Assembly: GCF_003590095.1 (NCBI RefSeq)
Contig: NC_039478.1
Coordinates: forward strand, 10,974,001-11,038,000
Direction of reading: 5' to 3'
From: Trichoplusia ni
Taxonomy: Eukaryota > Arthropoda > Insecta > Lepidoptera > Noctuidae
DNA length: 64,000 bases
Part shown: positions 10,251-21,398 of the stretch, in pieces
Layout of the letters: every line of letters begins with the position of its first letter
Numbering within the stretch: the stretch's first letter is position 1
Position numbers and translations under genes: made by a program
The notes under the pieces: generated by a model
Databases searched by the model: none
What the model was told of the DNA's origin: nothing
Seen by the model: the letters and a program-made list of their open reading frames with translations, nothing else

Positions 10251-11255
10251 TGATATGATGGCAGACTACCAGTTATCTTGTGGTTCCGAAAACGGATTGT
10301 CAAGCACCAATTTTCAAGATTTAATCACGTGAAGGAACATGGATTTTTTCTTCAAAACTCCAGAGGTTTTAAGAACGTCTGATAAAGATTATTATGGAAT
10401 ATCAACAGTCTGATGTTATGCTTCTGGTCTGTCCATTTAGAATAAATTAACTTATCCGCGATGCTACTCTAATTTTAATTCATCGTTAGTAACACGATTT
10501 AAATTAAATATTTGAATAAATGTGTAAATTTTCACGTTAAATTGTATAAAATTTACAAGTATTGATTTCAGAATTAACCTTGAATTCATTATTAATATTC
10601 AATTTCACAATAATATGTCTCGCTTTCTCTGAGTGTTCGCAGTGTCAAGCTCAGAGTCCAAATGTCAATGCTCAAGAATGCATGTTACACGATTTATGTT
10701 ATTTTACGGCCTCCTTTTTATTTTTGTTTTAATGTTTTAACAACTCTCAAGAAGTCTGATGTTGAACAAACAATTCCAGTTCAACAACGATCAACGGGCG
10801 GTCAATGTAACTCCAAAACCAACTTATTGATTAATACTTATATACTTTTACAGTTTTTATTCACTAACAAATACTATTGTATATGTATGTTAGGCTGTAA
10901 TGTATATTATATATATGTAATGAATAGTATATACCTAATGTATATTATAATATCGCTCGGTACTTCTAACTATATTAAAAAAGTAGCAGTTAGAAACAAA
11001 TTATCAATCCGAAGCGAAATTTACCATGACCACCTCAACCAACTCATTAGCACAGGAGACATAACTTCGAAGTGTAGCAAACAGCATTAGAATTTCTATT
11101 TCCTACTCTCTTAGCCGATGGTGTAGTTATGGCGTATCAATTACTACTCGGTACCGAGTCCAGTAGTAATCGGTGTTGCGCTGACAAATATACCAGTAAT
11201 TATGGACTGCAAGTTACATTATGGTATCGTCGAGTGCTACAGTCTTTTGTATCAA
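10251..11255. other. Unassigned stretch with a low-complexity 142-codon frame
   Basis: The plus-strand frame at 10662-11090 is long for this AT content but strongly biased to Ile, Tyr, Asn and Leu, especially around repeated TATAT sequence at 10880-10950. It has no recognisable domain and no splice or promoter context, and I do not regard it as a gene. Confidence 0.4.
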
Positions 11256-11503
11256 TCTATACTAATATATCAAGCTGAAGAGTTTGTTTGTTTGTTTATT
11301 TGAATCTCAGGAACTACTGGTTGAAATTGATTTTTCTTTTTGTGTTTAATAGACCATTCATCGAAGAAGGTTTTAAGCTATAAACCATCACGCTGCGACT
11401 AATAGGAGCGAAGATACAATGAAAAATGTGGAAAAAACAGGGCTGGTATAAACCATATCTTATATCTTCTAACCACGCGGACGCAGTCGCGGGCAACAGC
11501 TAG
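11256..11503 (+). mobile_element. Helitron-like element, copy 4
   Basis: TC at 11256 follows a host A; the element ends GGGCAACAGCTAG before host T at 11504. The tetranucleotide tract is (GTTT)4 with one ATTT variant. The CGCGGACGCAGTCGC near the 3' end differs by one base from most copies. It sits directly against the LINE remnant that starts at about 11505. Confidence 0.88.
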
Positions 11504-11504
11504 T

Positions 11505-11614
11505 AAGGAATGTATGGCTGGCCGGACCTAGGTGCGAACAGCCTAAGACAGATCCCAATGGTGTGCTATTGAGGAGGCCTATGTCCAGCAGTGGACGAAT
11601 ATGGGATGATGATG
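11505..11614 (+). mobile_element. LINE 3' end fragment (RTE-like C-terminus)
   Basis: From about 11550 the frame reads DRSQWCAIEEAYVQQWTNMG followed by repeated TGA codons in a GATGATGATG tail. An (E)AYVQQW motif before the stop and a GATGAT-type tail are typical of RTE-clade LINEs in Lepidoptera. Upstream codons contain stops, so this is a short dead 5'-truncated remnant next to Helitron copy 4. Confidence 0.7.
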
Positions 11615-12269
11615 ATGAAGAAAATATACCTCAAGATAGACATAGGTCTCCTTCACACAAAACTGTATGGAAAGATAAGGTTGATGCAAAATCATAGCGT
11701 TTAGGAGAAAGTTGTGCTTAACAGTTGGAGCAAACCACCAGACATTGAGCTGATGTTTTAAATGAATAAAGGTCAGTGTACCAGTCAAAGGATTGTTACT
11801 GGTCAAAATGATTTCGTCTCTGTCCATTTGACTTGTTCCATTTAACAGTTTGACTGCATGGTCAGCCGACTGGTACAGGTCATATCGCTACACCTACCTC
11901 TAAAGAGTTAGAGTTAGAATTGAATAAAATAAAAATTAAAATTAAAATAACTACTTCGATTAACAAACATCACTTAATTCTTATGACGATTAACTATGTC
12001 AATGTTTCATTTTAAGATCGATAGATGTTCAAGATGAAGAAACATCCGGAAATACACAATCCAGGAATAAAATCTTAGCGATTAACTTCATAATTCGGAA
12101 TTGTTTGCAATGTTATTGTTACAACTCAGATTACAAAAGAAAATTATAGAGCATCAACCGCCTGTCGTACTTAATAAACTGTGGGAATCGTGCTAAGAAA
12201 ATGTTTTGTTTGTGTTACGTTTGCTTGTGAATTATTTAAGTTATACTAGTTAGTGGCTCATAGTAAAGT
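11615..12269. other. Unassigned AT-rich stretch
   Basis: No gene or repeat recognised. The 82-codon minus-strand frame at 11579-11827 overlaps the LINE tail and has no domain. Confidence 0.35.
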
Positions 12270-12490
12270 GGTGATTGTTACTTGATGCTGTTGTGTTTTA
12301 TTTAGTCGGTCTAGTATTTTGTTACCCTGACTGCTATACCGGAGGCCGTGAGTTCGATTCCCAACCAGGCAAATGCAAAGGCAAAAATTTGTGTGATGAG
12401 CCCGATCTGTTCCCGATTTTGTTCTGTGTCTGGGTTTATGTTCTGTGTTTGTCTATATGACGAGTATGTATATATTTAGAAATACTGGTC
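12270..12490 (+). mobile_element. tRNA-derived SINE, family C, copy 1
   Basis: It contains GACTGCTATACCGGAGGCC, a B-box-like GAGTTCGATTCCCAACCAGG, then TTTGTGTGATGAGC, TGTTCTGTGTCTGG and GTATATATTTAGAAATAC. A minus-strand copy with the same order lies at 41238-41386. The A-box region upstream is diverged. Confidence 0.65.
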
Positions 12491-13609
12491 TTGAACTTGA
12501 ACGTAAATTGGTACCTTAATCAGTTTAAAATGACCGTTATATCACATGATGCATATATCTCATGGATGTATAAAATAGGATAGATAGTATTAGGACACCT
12601 CAAATTTAAGTCGTCTTTCACCATTTGGCCCTTACCGACAGTTGAGATCGATGGCAAGAAACAACATTTTATATTCAATTTAGTAAATAATAATGCGGAA
12701 TATAATAACCTCTAAATATATAACTATATAACCTTAACCTTCTTTAAAACGAAGTCAGCAATCAGAATCTTAAAACAATGCAAGCATTATGTTCGCGACG
12801 GTACATGCGCACGCGCACACAGACGTTGCCTCGCCACACTTCCTAGCAGGAACTGCCTCCAGCCGTTATGTATGGATGAATGGATGCAATACGTATTGCA
12901 GGCACTCATTATGATATACACTTTCAATCACATGAAAGAGGACTCATTTTGCAGACTAGTAATTAATCTTCTGATGTGATATAAGTTTAATTTATTTTCA
13001 CAATTTGTCATTGAAATAATTGAATTATTTTCCGATAACTTCTTATCGTAAGTCTAGTGGTATCAGAGGTGCGATTTAACAGACTTCAAATTTCATTTTA
13101 CAAAAAGAGAGATGGAGCGTACCCATTTTTTTTTTGCATTTTTCTTCTCAATTCAAATTTCTTTACCTTCGTAATTTGGCTTCAATATCGATCCACGCCC
13201 TCTACTGACTTCGAAATGACTGTATTTGTAGCAAAAAGGCAGCATTCCCAAATACTTACCTTAGCTTATGAAAATGAACAACTTATTTGATGTTTTAAAT
13301 AAGTTTTAAAGTAGATATTTAAATAACCACATAGCAAAAAACGACACAACTTTCAAGTACAGCAAACTGGTCTAATTTAGACGGAGCCTCTCCAATCTCA
13401 AGGCAGATGTCCGCGTAAAGGGTACCCTTTCATTACGCGACCTTTACTTTATATCCTCATAGTATTTAGTTTAAATATCTATTTGAACGGAATTTTGTGT
13501 GTGACATTTTATATTTATATTCGCTAAGTCACCTTGAGATTTGAAATGATCTGGAAATCGGAAATAATATATGAGGATACTAATGAAAATGTTTTCATCG
13601 AGAATTCAG
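12491..13609. other. Unassigned stretch
   Basis: AT-rich with a small CpG-rich patch at 12790-12860 (CATGCGCACGCGCAC). The 77-codon frame at 13057-13290 has no domain. No gene is supported. Confidence 0.4.
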
Positions 13610-13847
13610 TTTTTTTTTTTTTTAATAAATGCGGACAACATCACATACACTGTTCTGAACCCAAAGTAAGTTGCTGAAGCACTTATGTTATGGAATTCAG
13701 ATACAACGAAGGTACCACAAACACCCAGACCCGAGACAATGTAGAAATGTGAATTTTCACATTGACCCGACCGGGGATCGAACCCGGGACCTCAGAGCTA
13801 GCGACACCTTGAAACCGGTGCGTACGCAACTCGACCACGGAGGTCGT
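13610..13847 (-). mobile_element. tRNA-derived SINE, family D, full length, minus strand
   Basis: Read on the minus strand: a head with CTCCGTGGTCGAGTTGCG, GGTTTCAAGGTGTCGCTAGC and a near-perfect B box CCCGGGTTCGATCCCCGG. The body follows (TTTCTACATTGTCTCGGG, GTGTTTGTGGTACCTTCG, TGTTGTCCGCATTTA) and ends in a 3' poly-A that appears as poly-T at 13610-13623. The well-kept B box and long A tail suggest a relatively young insertion. Other copies are at 54336 and, truncated, at 4649. Confidence 0.8.
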
Positions 13848-13859
13848 TAAATGCAGCCT

Positions 13860-14040
13860 TGCAGATTCGATAGCCTAGTATGTCCTCAGGACTGCCATGT
13901 CCAAGGTCTTGATCAAGCCTGATCTTTCTCCAGTCGTGACGAATTGCCGTCCTATCGGGCTATGAAACTGAATAAAGATTGCGCCGATAAACTTTCGCAC
14001 AGGTGGCTGGTTTCTTGCTACACTAGCCGTCGTGGCCGAA
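13860..14040 (+). repeat. Probable transposon 3' fragment
   Basis: The segment GCCGTCCTATCGGGCTATGA followed by GCGCCGATAAACTTTCGCAC resembles a 3' untranslated sequence common around lepidopteran LINEs. No reading frame remains. The assignment rests on remembered motif text only. Confidence 0.35.
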
Positions 14041-15149
14041 AATTGATCAAGAATTTATTTTGGTTTGGTTTATTATATGTAGTTTACCAATACAGAATCT
14101 ATTAGAGAAAAGTTTAGTTCTATACCATCTGTACCCGTCAAAGTTTCATCATAATATGACTATCAGTTTATGTATGTTAGAGAACAATCAATTTTTGCGC
14201 ATATTATTAATATCTTAACCAACTGGTCACGGCCAAACTGTTTATATAACCAAAACTAACTCTAACTATTGACAAATTATAAAAGAAAACTTTCCTTTAT
14301 TCTAAAATTCTAATCAAAGCCTAATGATTTCACGGCCGAAAGTTTGCAATGCCGCGCCTATAGCCCAGAAAGTAGTTACATAAGAGTTTAACATAACTTT
14401 ATTGAATCATTTATATAAAATACTCCGACGTATTCGATCTGGATGAAACGAGTTCGAATGGTAATTAGAATGTTTGTAGATTTGTTGTTCCGTTAATTCA
14501 AATTAATCTATGCGTTATGTTGTAAAGATATAGCTTTTCGATCTGGAGAAATCTTTGAAAAACCTCTACGATTCAGGACTAAGGAATAAACATGGTTGGC
14601 TAAAACCTCGTCGAAGTTAGCGTCGTAACTTAGTAGCCATAAAAGAAGATTAGACGATAACACAGACGTTTTTTTTTTCAACTTTTTCCCCTTTGGAGGA
14701 TAAGGCGAATTCAGAGTCCGTAGTTATTCAGCTGAAGCCAGGTTTACTAACCATCCAACCGTAGAATAATCAGAATAATATTGCTCTTAAAATAAGCTGT
14801 CAATGTTTTTGGCCTAATGATACCACGTTTACATAATTAACACATCACTGTCAACTAAAACTGAAACAGCATAAGGCTAAACTGTCGCAGGCAAGAGAGA
14901 AAAGAGAGGTAAGCCTTGCAATGGGTCAGAAAAGGCTTGAAATAAGAGTTTTCCAATCTGCTTTTGTCCAGCGGGATTATACAATTTTACACTTTCCCGT
15001 CCACAAAGACGAAATCGTCCATCATCGCTAATTAACAAAACTCGTAATGCCTGTAATACCAACCAACTAGTCAAACAAAACTTCCTAAATACATAAATTA
15101 AATGCAACTTTTACTAACGTGTTATTGTTTTCTATATTATATTATAAAA
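14041..15149. other. Unassigned AT-rich stretch
   Basis: No gene. The 76-codon minus-strand frame at 14877-15107 has no domain or splice support. A poly-T run is at 14670-14679. Confidence 0.4.
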
Positions 15150-15403
15150 CTAGCTGTTGCCCGCGACTTCGTCCCCGTGGGTAGAAGAAATAAGTTATGA
15201 TTTATACCTGCCCTGTTTTTTTCACATTTTCCATTGTATCTTCGCTCCTATTAGTCGCAGCCTGATGGTTTATATTTCTCTCTTCCTCAACGAATGGTCT
15301 ATTCAACACAAAAAGATTTTTTCAATTTGGACCAGTAGTTCCTGAGGTTAGCGCGTTCAAACAAACAAACAAACTCTTCAGCTTTATATATTATAGATAT
15401 AGA
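15150..15403 (-). mobile_element. Helitron-like element, copy 5, minus strand
   Basis: The 3' end appears as CTAGCTGTTGCCCGCGACTT at 15150, preceded by A, which is host T on the element strand. The 5' end appears as CTTTATATATTATAGATATAGA up to 15403, followed by T. (AAAC)n is the reversed (GTTT)n tract. It lies about 380 bp from copy 6, which is in the opposite orientation. Confidence 0.87.
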
Positions 15404-15780
15404 TTTCAACTTTCTTTCGCTTTCGGGTGTGAATACTAGTTTCGAATCAAATTCTAGAAGTCTAGATACTATTTGAATAAATTAATGATTATTTTATAAT
15501 GATTTAATGTTATTGCCAATTTAGTTTGTGTTGTTTGCCAATTTACTTTATTAGCGTGTAAGCGTGAATAGATAATTAAATTAAATAAAAGCAATATTTA
15601 TTTTTTTCCTAACCATTTTTTGCGTAATGTTTTACAAATAAATAGTAACAATGACTTATATTAATTACTTTCAATTTATAAATACGGACTACGTCACTTG
15701 TTTGTTTTTTTTTATTAATAAGGGTTAATAATAAAGATTTTTTCTTTTCTCAGATGTTGACATTATATTAAGGCTACCAA
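15404..15780. other. AT-rich spacer between two opposed Helitron-like copies
   Basis: No gene or other repeat recognised; several poly-T runs. Confidence 0.4.
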
Positions 15781-16038
15781 TCTATACTAATATATAAAGC
15801 TGAAGAGTTTGTTTGTTTGTTTGAACGGGCTAATCTCAGGAACTACTGGTCCAAATTGAAAAATTATTTTTGTGTTGAATAGACCATTAATCGAGGAAGC
15901 CTTTAGGCTATGAACCATCACGCTGCGACTAATAGGAGCTAAGATATAATGGAAAATGTGAAATAAAACCGGGCAGGTATACCTAAATCATAACTTATAT
16001 CTTCTACCCACGGGGACGAAGTCGCGGGCAACAGCTAG
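15781..16038 (+). mobile_element. Helitron-like element, copy 6
   Basis: TC at 15781 follows a host A; the element ends GGGCAACAGCTAG at 16038 before host T. Both ends are canonical, with (GTTT)3 and GAACGGGCTAATCTCAGG. Length is 258 bp. Confidence 0.9.
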
Positions 16039-17769
16039 TATGATATAATATGTTCTACAAAATATCATGAATGTACTTTGCAGCGGCCAGTAGTAACTGG
16101 AAGAAAGCACAAATTTATTTTAAGCAAATCTCTAATACGGCAAAGGCAAAAGCATTTCTTCATTTTGTTCACAAGTAAAAAAAACCTTATGAGCGTACCG
16201 AACCGATAGACAAATTGTGAAGAAGCTACGGCCGATATAGATACCTGACAAACATGGTATGGGGCTTTACTTCTTTTCTTATTATTGCTGTATTGGTAAG
16301 CTTTGCATTCACAAATTAAATGGACAGTTCTTTTAGAATTATTAAACCTCTTTGATAAGCCCGATTATTGGAGTCACAGCAAAATGTTGATTGTGTTTAG
16401 TAGTACATAGATTTATATTATATTGTATTTTATTAAGTTATCTATTATTAAGTTCAACTCCGATCTCAGTAGGTTATTATTATTAGATTTCCTGTTCTCC
16501 TGTTGCAAAGAGACAATACTGTTTTTGTTTTATAAGTATGTTTTAAGTTTATTGCTCTATTGTATTTTTAACTTCAAGCTCATGTTACCTAGTTAATTTA
16601 GTTTTAGATTATTCTTAGCACTTATCACTTCTTTTGTGAATGCTGGTTAACCAGTAATTGGCGACTGTGTAAGTCTTAGACACTATTATCAATATACATA
16701 AGCATTACTGTACACAGAAGCTGTTGGTAAACCTATATAAATAAATAAAAAATAAATAAGCCATCGCTCCACAACTCCAATACTCTACTTACTAGGTACC
16801 AAACATACATATAATCATATCATTGAAATACTCATAAAACCTCATTAGTACATAAAGTCTATGATCACACGCCATTTAAATAAAAACTCATGTTGTTTAT
16901 GTTTTTCTCGCAATTTCTTAGTACACTCGCATTGCACGTAATCTTTATCGGGTACAGTCAGCATTAAAAGCCCAAAGTCGATAACTCTATTTGATTCCTG
17001 ATTGCTTAAGATGTGTGTATAAGCTAATTTGTTACCTATTACCAATATGAAGAAATTAATAGTGTAATTCCGTATTGGAAATAGAAAACAAATCCAATTC
17101 AATACTGAAGAGAGACAGCGCATATCATAGCGTATATTGTCGTCTCCCTTATACATCCGCTTTAAAATAACATTATAAAGTGGTGGTAGGCTTTCTAAAA
17201 TGGACTGAAAACTTGCTAAACAAGAATTCAAAGCTGGGTTGGAATACAAAGTTTGTTAATCTGGGTGATAGATACTCCGGAAAAATTACACAAGCTAAGC
17301 AAATCAAATCCTCACCCGATTGGTAAAGTAACTACTGTCTTATGTTAAATTCTTTGGTCATATTTTAATAGCCGTAGTATTGTTCGAGTTTGTACGATAA
17401 ACCATTCATTAACATAAAAATGTGGTGAGAGTTTATAGTCCTTATGTTAATCTCTTTTTCTTATAATCATTAATCTGATTGTGTATAACGAGTTTCGTTA
17501 CTGACTGTACAGACGGGGAGATCCGACGGAAAGTATTAATATCCGACGTTATAGAAAGTTTAGACTGGACACTGGACCAGATAATCTAAGACAACATCGA
17601 GATAGGTTAGAATGATACGGCGTAATGAAAGCTCCAATATCTGAGCACAGGAAACCTTGATTTTGAGCCTACAATAAAATGATTAAAGACCCAACTCATG
17701 ACAGAACATAGGGTTATGGTAGACGAATAAGATCTGTCATATATCGGTGAGTGTGTTAAACATATACCT
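16039..17769. other. Unassigned stretch with a 134-codon minus-strand frame
   Basis: The minus-strand frame at 16845-17249 contains a short basic and acidic end but no domain I recognise, and no convincing splice sites flank it. An AT-rich tail-like run of AAATAAATAAA is at 16735-16760. I do not call a gene here. Confidence 0.4.
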
Positions 17770-18022
17770 GGGCAAAATTGATCCATTCAAGAACTAGCAA
17801 GAAGAAGAATGGGCCACGTTGGTCGCTTGCCCGGTAACTCCTAGGACAAAGTAATAAACCCATTGGGTTCTATCAGGCGTCGAGGACGGCCCCGATAAAA
17901 TGGTGCGACGATTTGGATGCATACCACAAAAATGGATGAAAGAAGCAATAGACTGGACAGAGTGGAAGAAACGAAAGGAGGCTTTTGCTCTGGAGTGGGG
18001 CAGTAACGACTTAACAAAAAAT
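17770..18022 (+). pseudogene. Decayed LINE ORF2 3' end (RTE-like)
   Basis: The three forward frames together carry the usual RTE C-terminal order: MGHVGRLPG at about 17809, then RRRGRPR, then RWCDDLDAYHKN-like text, then WMKEAIDWTEWKKRKEAFALEW. Stops and at least two frameshifts separate these pieces, so the copy is dead. This region lies 3' of the reverse transcriptase domain, which is not preserved here. It explains the overlapping short open frames on both strands at 17794-18166. Confidence 0.75.
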
Positions 18023-18254
18023 GCATGTTTTTGGTCCCTTAAGAAAAATTCACCTGACAATGACACTAAAAAACTAAATCTCAAACTCCATCTCAATCGA
18101 AAGCAAAAGCAAAACGACATCGGTGAAAAGATGACCATAACGATCTATTGTGAAATGAAAACGTAAGTAACTTTTACAAAATGTCTCGTTAGCCCGACCT
18201 GCGACCTTAACTTTCGCTTTAAACAAAATACTAACAATAAAACTTCCTCGTCAT
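18023..18254. other. Spacer after the LINE remnant
   Basis: A moderately AT-rich spacer; probably some LINE 3' sequence just after 18022, otherwise unassigned. Confidence 0.35.
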
Positions 18255-18375
18255 TGTAAGTTGAAACAACGGCCGGCTGTATGTCTTGTGTCCTTGGCCA
18301 CGAGCGCGCCAAAATATGACAGTGACATTATTTGACGTAAGTAAAGATGGCGGCTCACCGTACTTCTCATGTGGG
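18255..18375 (+). promoter_or_regulatory. Promoter-like CpG patch with AAGATGGCGGC motif
   Basis: A GC-richer patch contains CGGCCGGC, CGAGCGCGCC, TTTGACGTAA and AAGATGGCGGC (18347-18357). The last matches the YY1/Pleiohomeotic-type motif often found around start codons of broadly expressed genes. The ATG inside it would open a 13-codon frame to TAA unless spliced at a weak GGTAATG. A promoter is inference only, and no downstream coding exon was found. Confidence 0.2.
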
Positions 18376-19307
18376 GAGAAATTGGTAATGTTTTATAAAC
18401 TTGAAACAATGTTCATCTATTATTACAAGCAGGTTTTATATGCTTGATATTCAACTTTTTTATTATTTTCATAGTAATAAATGTGTGCCTGACAAAATGA
18501 CTAGATGATAAAAGAAGTTGGTAGAAACTCAGTTTTACAAAGCTTATTTAAAAACGCATTGAGGACAATTCAACTGTTAATAATTGAATTGAATTGTAGA
18601 TTTGAAATTTATTGTAGGTTTGAAAGCTAGCTTCGTTGATGATAAAATGATAACAAGAAAGGTAGTTAATTACAAATCATAGCTTTAGAATCTAGTTTAT
18701 TTAGATCAGGATGCAAAGGAAACCGCTAAAGCAAAGATTTATAAAAATGAAAAATCAAGGTTGTGGTATGTATCATAAATGTAATAAATGGCGGATCAAG
18801 ATTTGTTATTCTTCAAAAATTTTGTACGGAACAGAGTAGCGATTTCGACTAGCATTTACCGCTTTTTCATTTAAGTATTTACAGTGAGATTCCAAATGTC
18901 ATCAGAGGTACAGACAGTTACTTATAAAATGTATAAATTATGCCTACTTCAATCAGTGCATAATAGAGCTACAAAAGATAATTAATGAACTTGATTTCAT
19001 AGAGTCAAATGTGAAACTTATAAAACTTTCCTACCAATACAATTTTCATTTATGAATATATTAAAAACCTCCATCATTCAACAGTAATTAACTATTTACC
19101 ATAACAGTATCATAATAAGTTCATGTCCAACAATAATTATAAAACTATTAATAATAAACCTTTTTAATAAAATATACATATTTAAATGAACTGGAGTCAC
19201 GCGATATTTCAATCACACCGAATAATTAAGATTTTTACTCTCTTGTATATAATTAAATTGAATAGAATCAGATGTATGTTTGAGTTGTCAGAGTAAGACA
19301 AAAGTAA
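18376..19307. other. Unassigned AT-rich stretch
   Basis: No gene, RNA gene or repeat recognised. Confidence 0.4.
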
Positions 19308-19400
19308 AGTGTCTTACAAGGAGCGACTGTCTATCTGACCTCCTCAATTCAATTACCTGGGTAACACGATACCCCTTTGTCAGACCGGTTGTCAGAGTTT
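19308..19400 (+). mobile_element. SINE family E fragment
   Basis: It carries TCTTACAAGGAGCGACTGTC, TATCTGACCTCCTCAATTCA and GGGTAACACGATACCCCTTT, which belong with the longer copies at 34832-35155, 55322-55575 and 56090-56290. Only the middle is present. Confidence 0.6.
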
Positions 19401-19477
19401 TTATCTTCTGTAAGTAGAAGTATAAAAAATGTACTAGTGTAAAACTAATATATAGTAACTTCTACATTTATAAAACA

Positions 19478-19665
19478 CTAGCTGTTGCCCGCGACTTCGT
19501 CCGTGTGGTTAGAAGAAACTGCGACTATAACTTGAGATTTAAACTATCCTATCTCTCAAGTTAGATCGAACTGCACATGGTGTACGAATTTTATTATAAT
19601 CGGTTAAGTGGTTAAGGAGTCCATTGAGGACAAACATTGTGACACGAGATTTATATATATTAAGA
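19478..19665 (-). mobile_element. Short Helitron-like element, second type, minus strand
   Basis: The minus-strand 3' end is the same GGGCAACAGCTAG as the main family (CTAGCTGTTGCCCGCGACTT at 19478), next to host A/T. The interior is different: CATGGTGTACGAATTTTATT, CATTGAGGACAAACATTGTG and ACACGAGATTTATATATATT, closing in AAGA. Its 5' end on the minus strand therefore reads TCTTAATATATATAAATCTC. Length is 188 bp. It is a separate non-autonomous type sharing only the termination end. Confidence 0.75.
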
Positions 19666-20224
19666 TAGAAGATATAGATAAAGCAATGGCAAACGCATGG
19701 CCCCTATCTAGATATAGCATATGCTGTTACAAAAGAAAAAAACACCAGTACGCAAATTTACATACATAATTATATGCTGTATAATATTTCTTTTGATAAA
19801 ACGGATCTTGCTACACTGACGACTGACCAACAATAATAACTGTTTGCAATTCGGTAAAGTTCAATGATGAGCATGTAACATAACAGCTACATACGGGTGC
19901 CATTTTTGATTTTATTTGACACTAATTGTCCGTTTGACCGCAGGCGGTAACAAAAAACCAGACGGGTTAGAGTTAAGCAAATAAAGATGCTTGGTAGGTA
20001 CAGTTTCATTGAGGTCTGCGTTTGATAGTTCTTGCCTTGGAGATAGTAATTTAAGATCTATTAAAACAGTTAGGTATAGAACTTGTAGAAATCATTTATA
20101 GAAATCTGTTGGTATAAATGTTGAACCAACACATTTTAATGCATGGCGAGAATATAAATATACGAATCAAAAATTTTTAAATCAGAGGAAAATGCTTTGG
20201 ATGAATATTTGAAATAGAAATTAC
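19666..20224. other. Unassigned AT-rich stretch
   Basis: No gene or recognised repeat. Confidence 0.4.
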
Positions 20225-20465
20225 GTACCCGCCATCACGCTAAACCAACTGAGCGCGACGTGTCGCAGGTTCAATCCCCGCGTAATACAAGAATTATTTA
20301 TGTGACAAACAAGATCATGTCCTGAGTGTCTTTGTGCATGTGACTTGGATGTTTGTGACACCACCCGCGACACAAGGATCAAAGTCTTTCATACGAGAGT
20401 CATTTTTTTTAAGAAGTAACTGTCTTTGTGCATGTGACTCGAATGTTCGTGAAACCACCGACGCT
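20225..20465 (+). mobile_element. SINE family A with duplicated tail segment
   Basis: The head shows AACTGAGCGCGACGTGTCGC and a B-box AGGTTCAATCCCCGCG. The body follows (CTGAGTGTCTTTGTGCATGT, GACTTGGATGTTTGTGAC, GCGACACAAGGATCAAA) and ends in TTTTTTTTAAG at about 20403-20413. Immediately after, 20421-20459 repeats the middle of the body (GTCTTTGTGCATGTGACTCG). So part of a second copy, or a local duplication, is joined in tandem. Confidence 0.65.
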
Positions 20466-21398
20466 GCACTCTTGTGTGACGAAACAAAAGTGAAGCATCT
20501 GAAAAGGGAGTCAGTTCTTAAAATACAAATACATAGGCCAAGTCAGACATTTCCAAACCAATAAGTAATAGACTCAACAAGCTTTAAAGGTTTATAGCAT
20601 CACATACGTAGCGGTCCGGCTAACTGTGCCGATCGCATTGGAGGCGCACGCGACGCCCCAGTTCAAGCCATCTGTAAGACAGAACTCAGAACTGCCGTTA
20701 AATTATTACCGAAATAACGCACCACGAAATGGAAAGTCACATCACCTTGCGGACTATTGTTTGTTACGAGATCGTCGGTTTGTAGTAAGGGCAATTGGTG
20801 AGGTGTGAAAGGTGAAATGATTGTACGTTTGGTTTCTAAAGGAAAATGAGAATGATATCGGTAACTATGTGTTACTTGTAAGTTCATACATTATAATGTT
20901 ATTTTTCATTCATAAAACTTTAAAAACCTGCTTACAGTTTGATGACTATTTACATGTGACTGCAACTTTAAAGAAAAAAAAAACAACACTTATAAGAGGC
21001 TGTATTGAAAATGCCGCTCTTCGCCAAGTATTGCTTCTCGCCTTCAAACCTCAAAGTTTGGCGAGTTAGAAAAGTAAGAAAAATTGTACGATTAAAAAAA
21101 AATAACCTGTCACGTTTTCACGACAGGAGATAATAATATTATTTGAAGAAGTTGTGGTAGACGCACAGAAAGCCAAATCCAGAGAGTTTAAAAGAAAATT
21201 GTGAAAGTAAAACGAAACTAGCTCAGGAGCGAAGACACATGATTATTCGCGAGCAAGTTAACGTAAACAGTTAGATTTAAGCAGGTTTAGTTCCTTGTTC
21301 TGCACATATCACACTTCTAGTATAATTTATCTGGTAGACTAATCTCTTAGAAAAAAAACTAGCAAAAGGCGTTACACAGCAAAAGTTTATATGCAGTC
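20466..21398. other. Unassigned stretch
   Basis: Several short overlapping frames occur on both strands at 20626-21069, a pattern typical of non-coding DNA of slightly higher GC. No gene is supported. Confidence 0.4.

Noticed and set aside
10662..11090. 142-codon plus-strand open frame as a gene
   Set aside because: Composition follows local AT repeats, and there is no domain, splice site or promoter support.
13740..13847. Possible tRNA gene on the minus strand (strong B box)
   Set aside because: The same head with the same body and A-rich tail is present at 54336, so it is a SINE. No complete cloverleaf was found.
14685..14760. Further SINE family E copy (TTATTCAGCTGAAGCCAGGTTTAC)
   Set aside because: The similarity is confined to about 20 bases and the expected neighbours are missing.
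16845..17249. 134-codon minus-strand open frame as a gene
   Set aside because: No recognisable domain, no flanking splice signals, and composition like surrounding non-coding DNA.
17794..18166. Three overlapping frames on both strands as genes
   Set aside because: They are explained by the frameshifted remnant of a LINE C-terminus on the plus strand.
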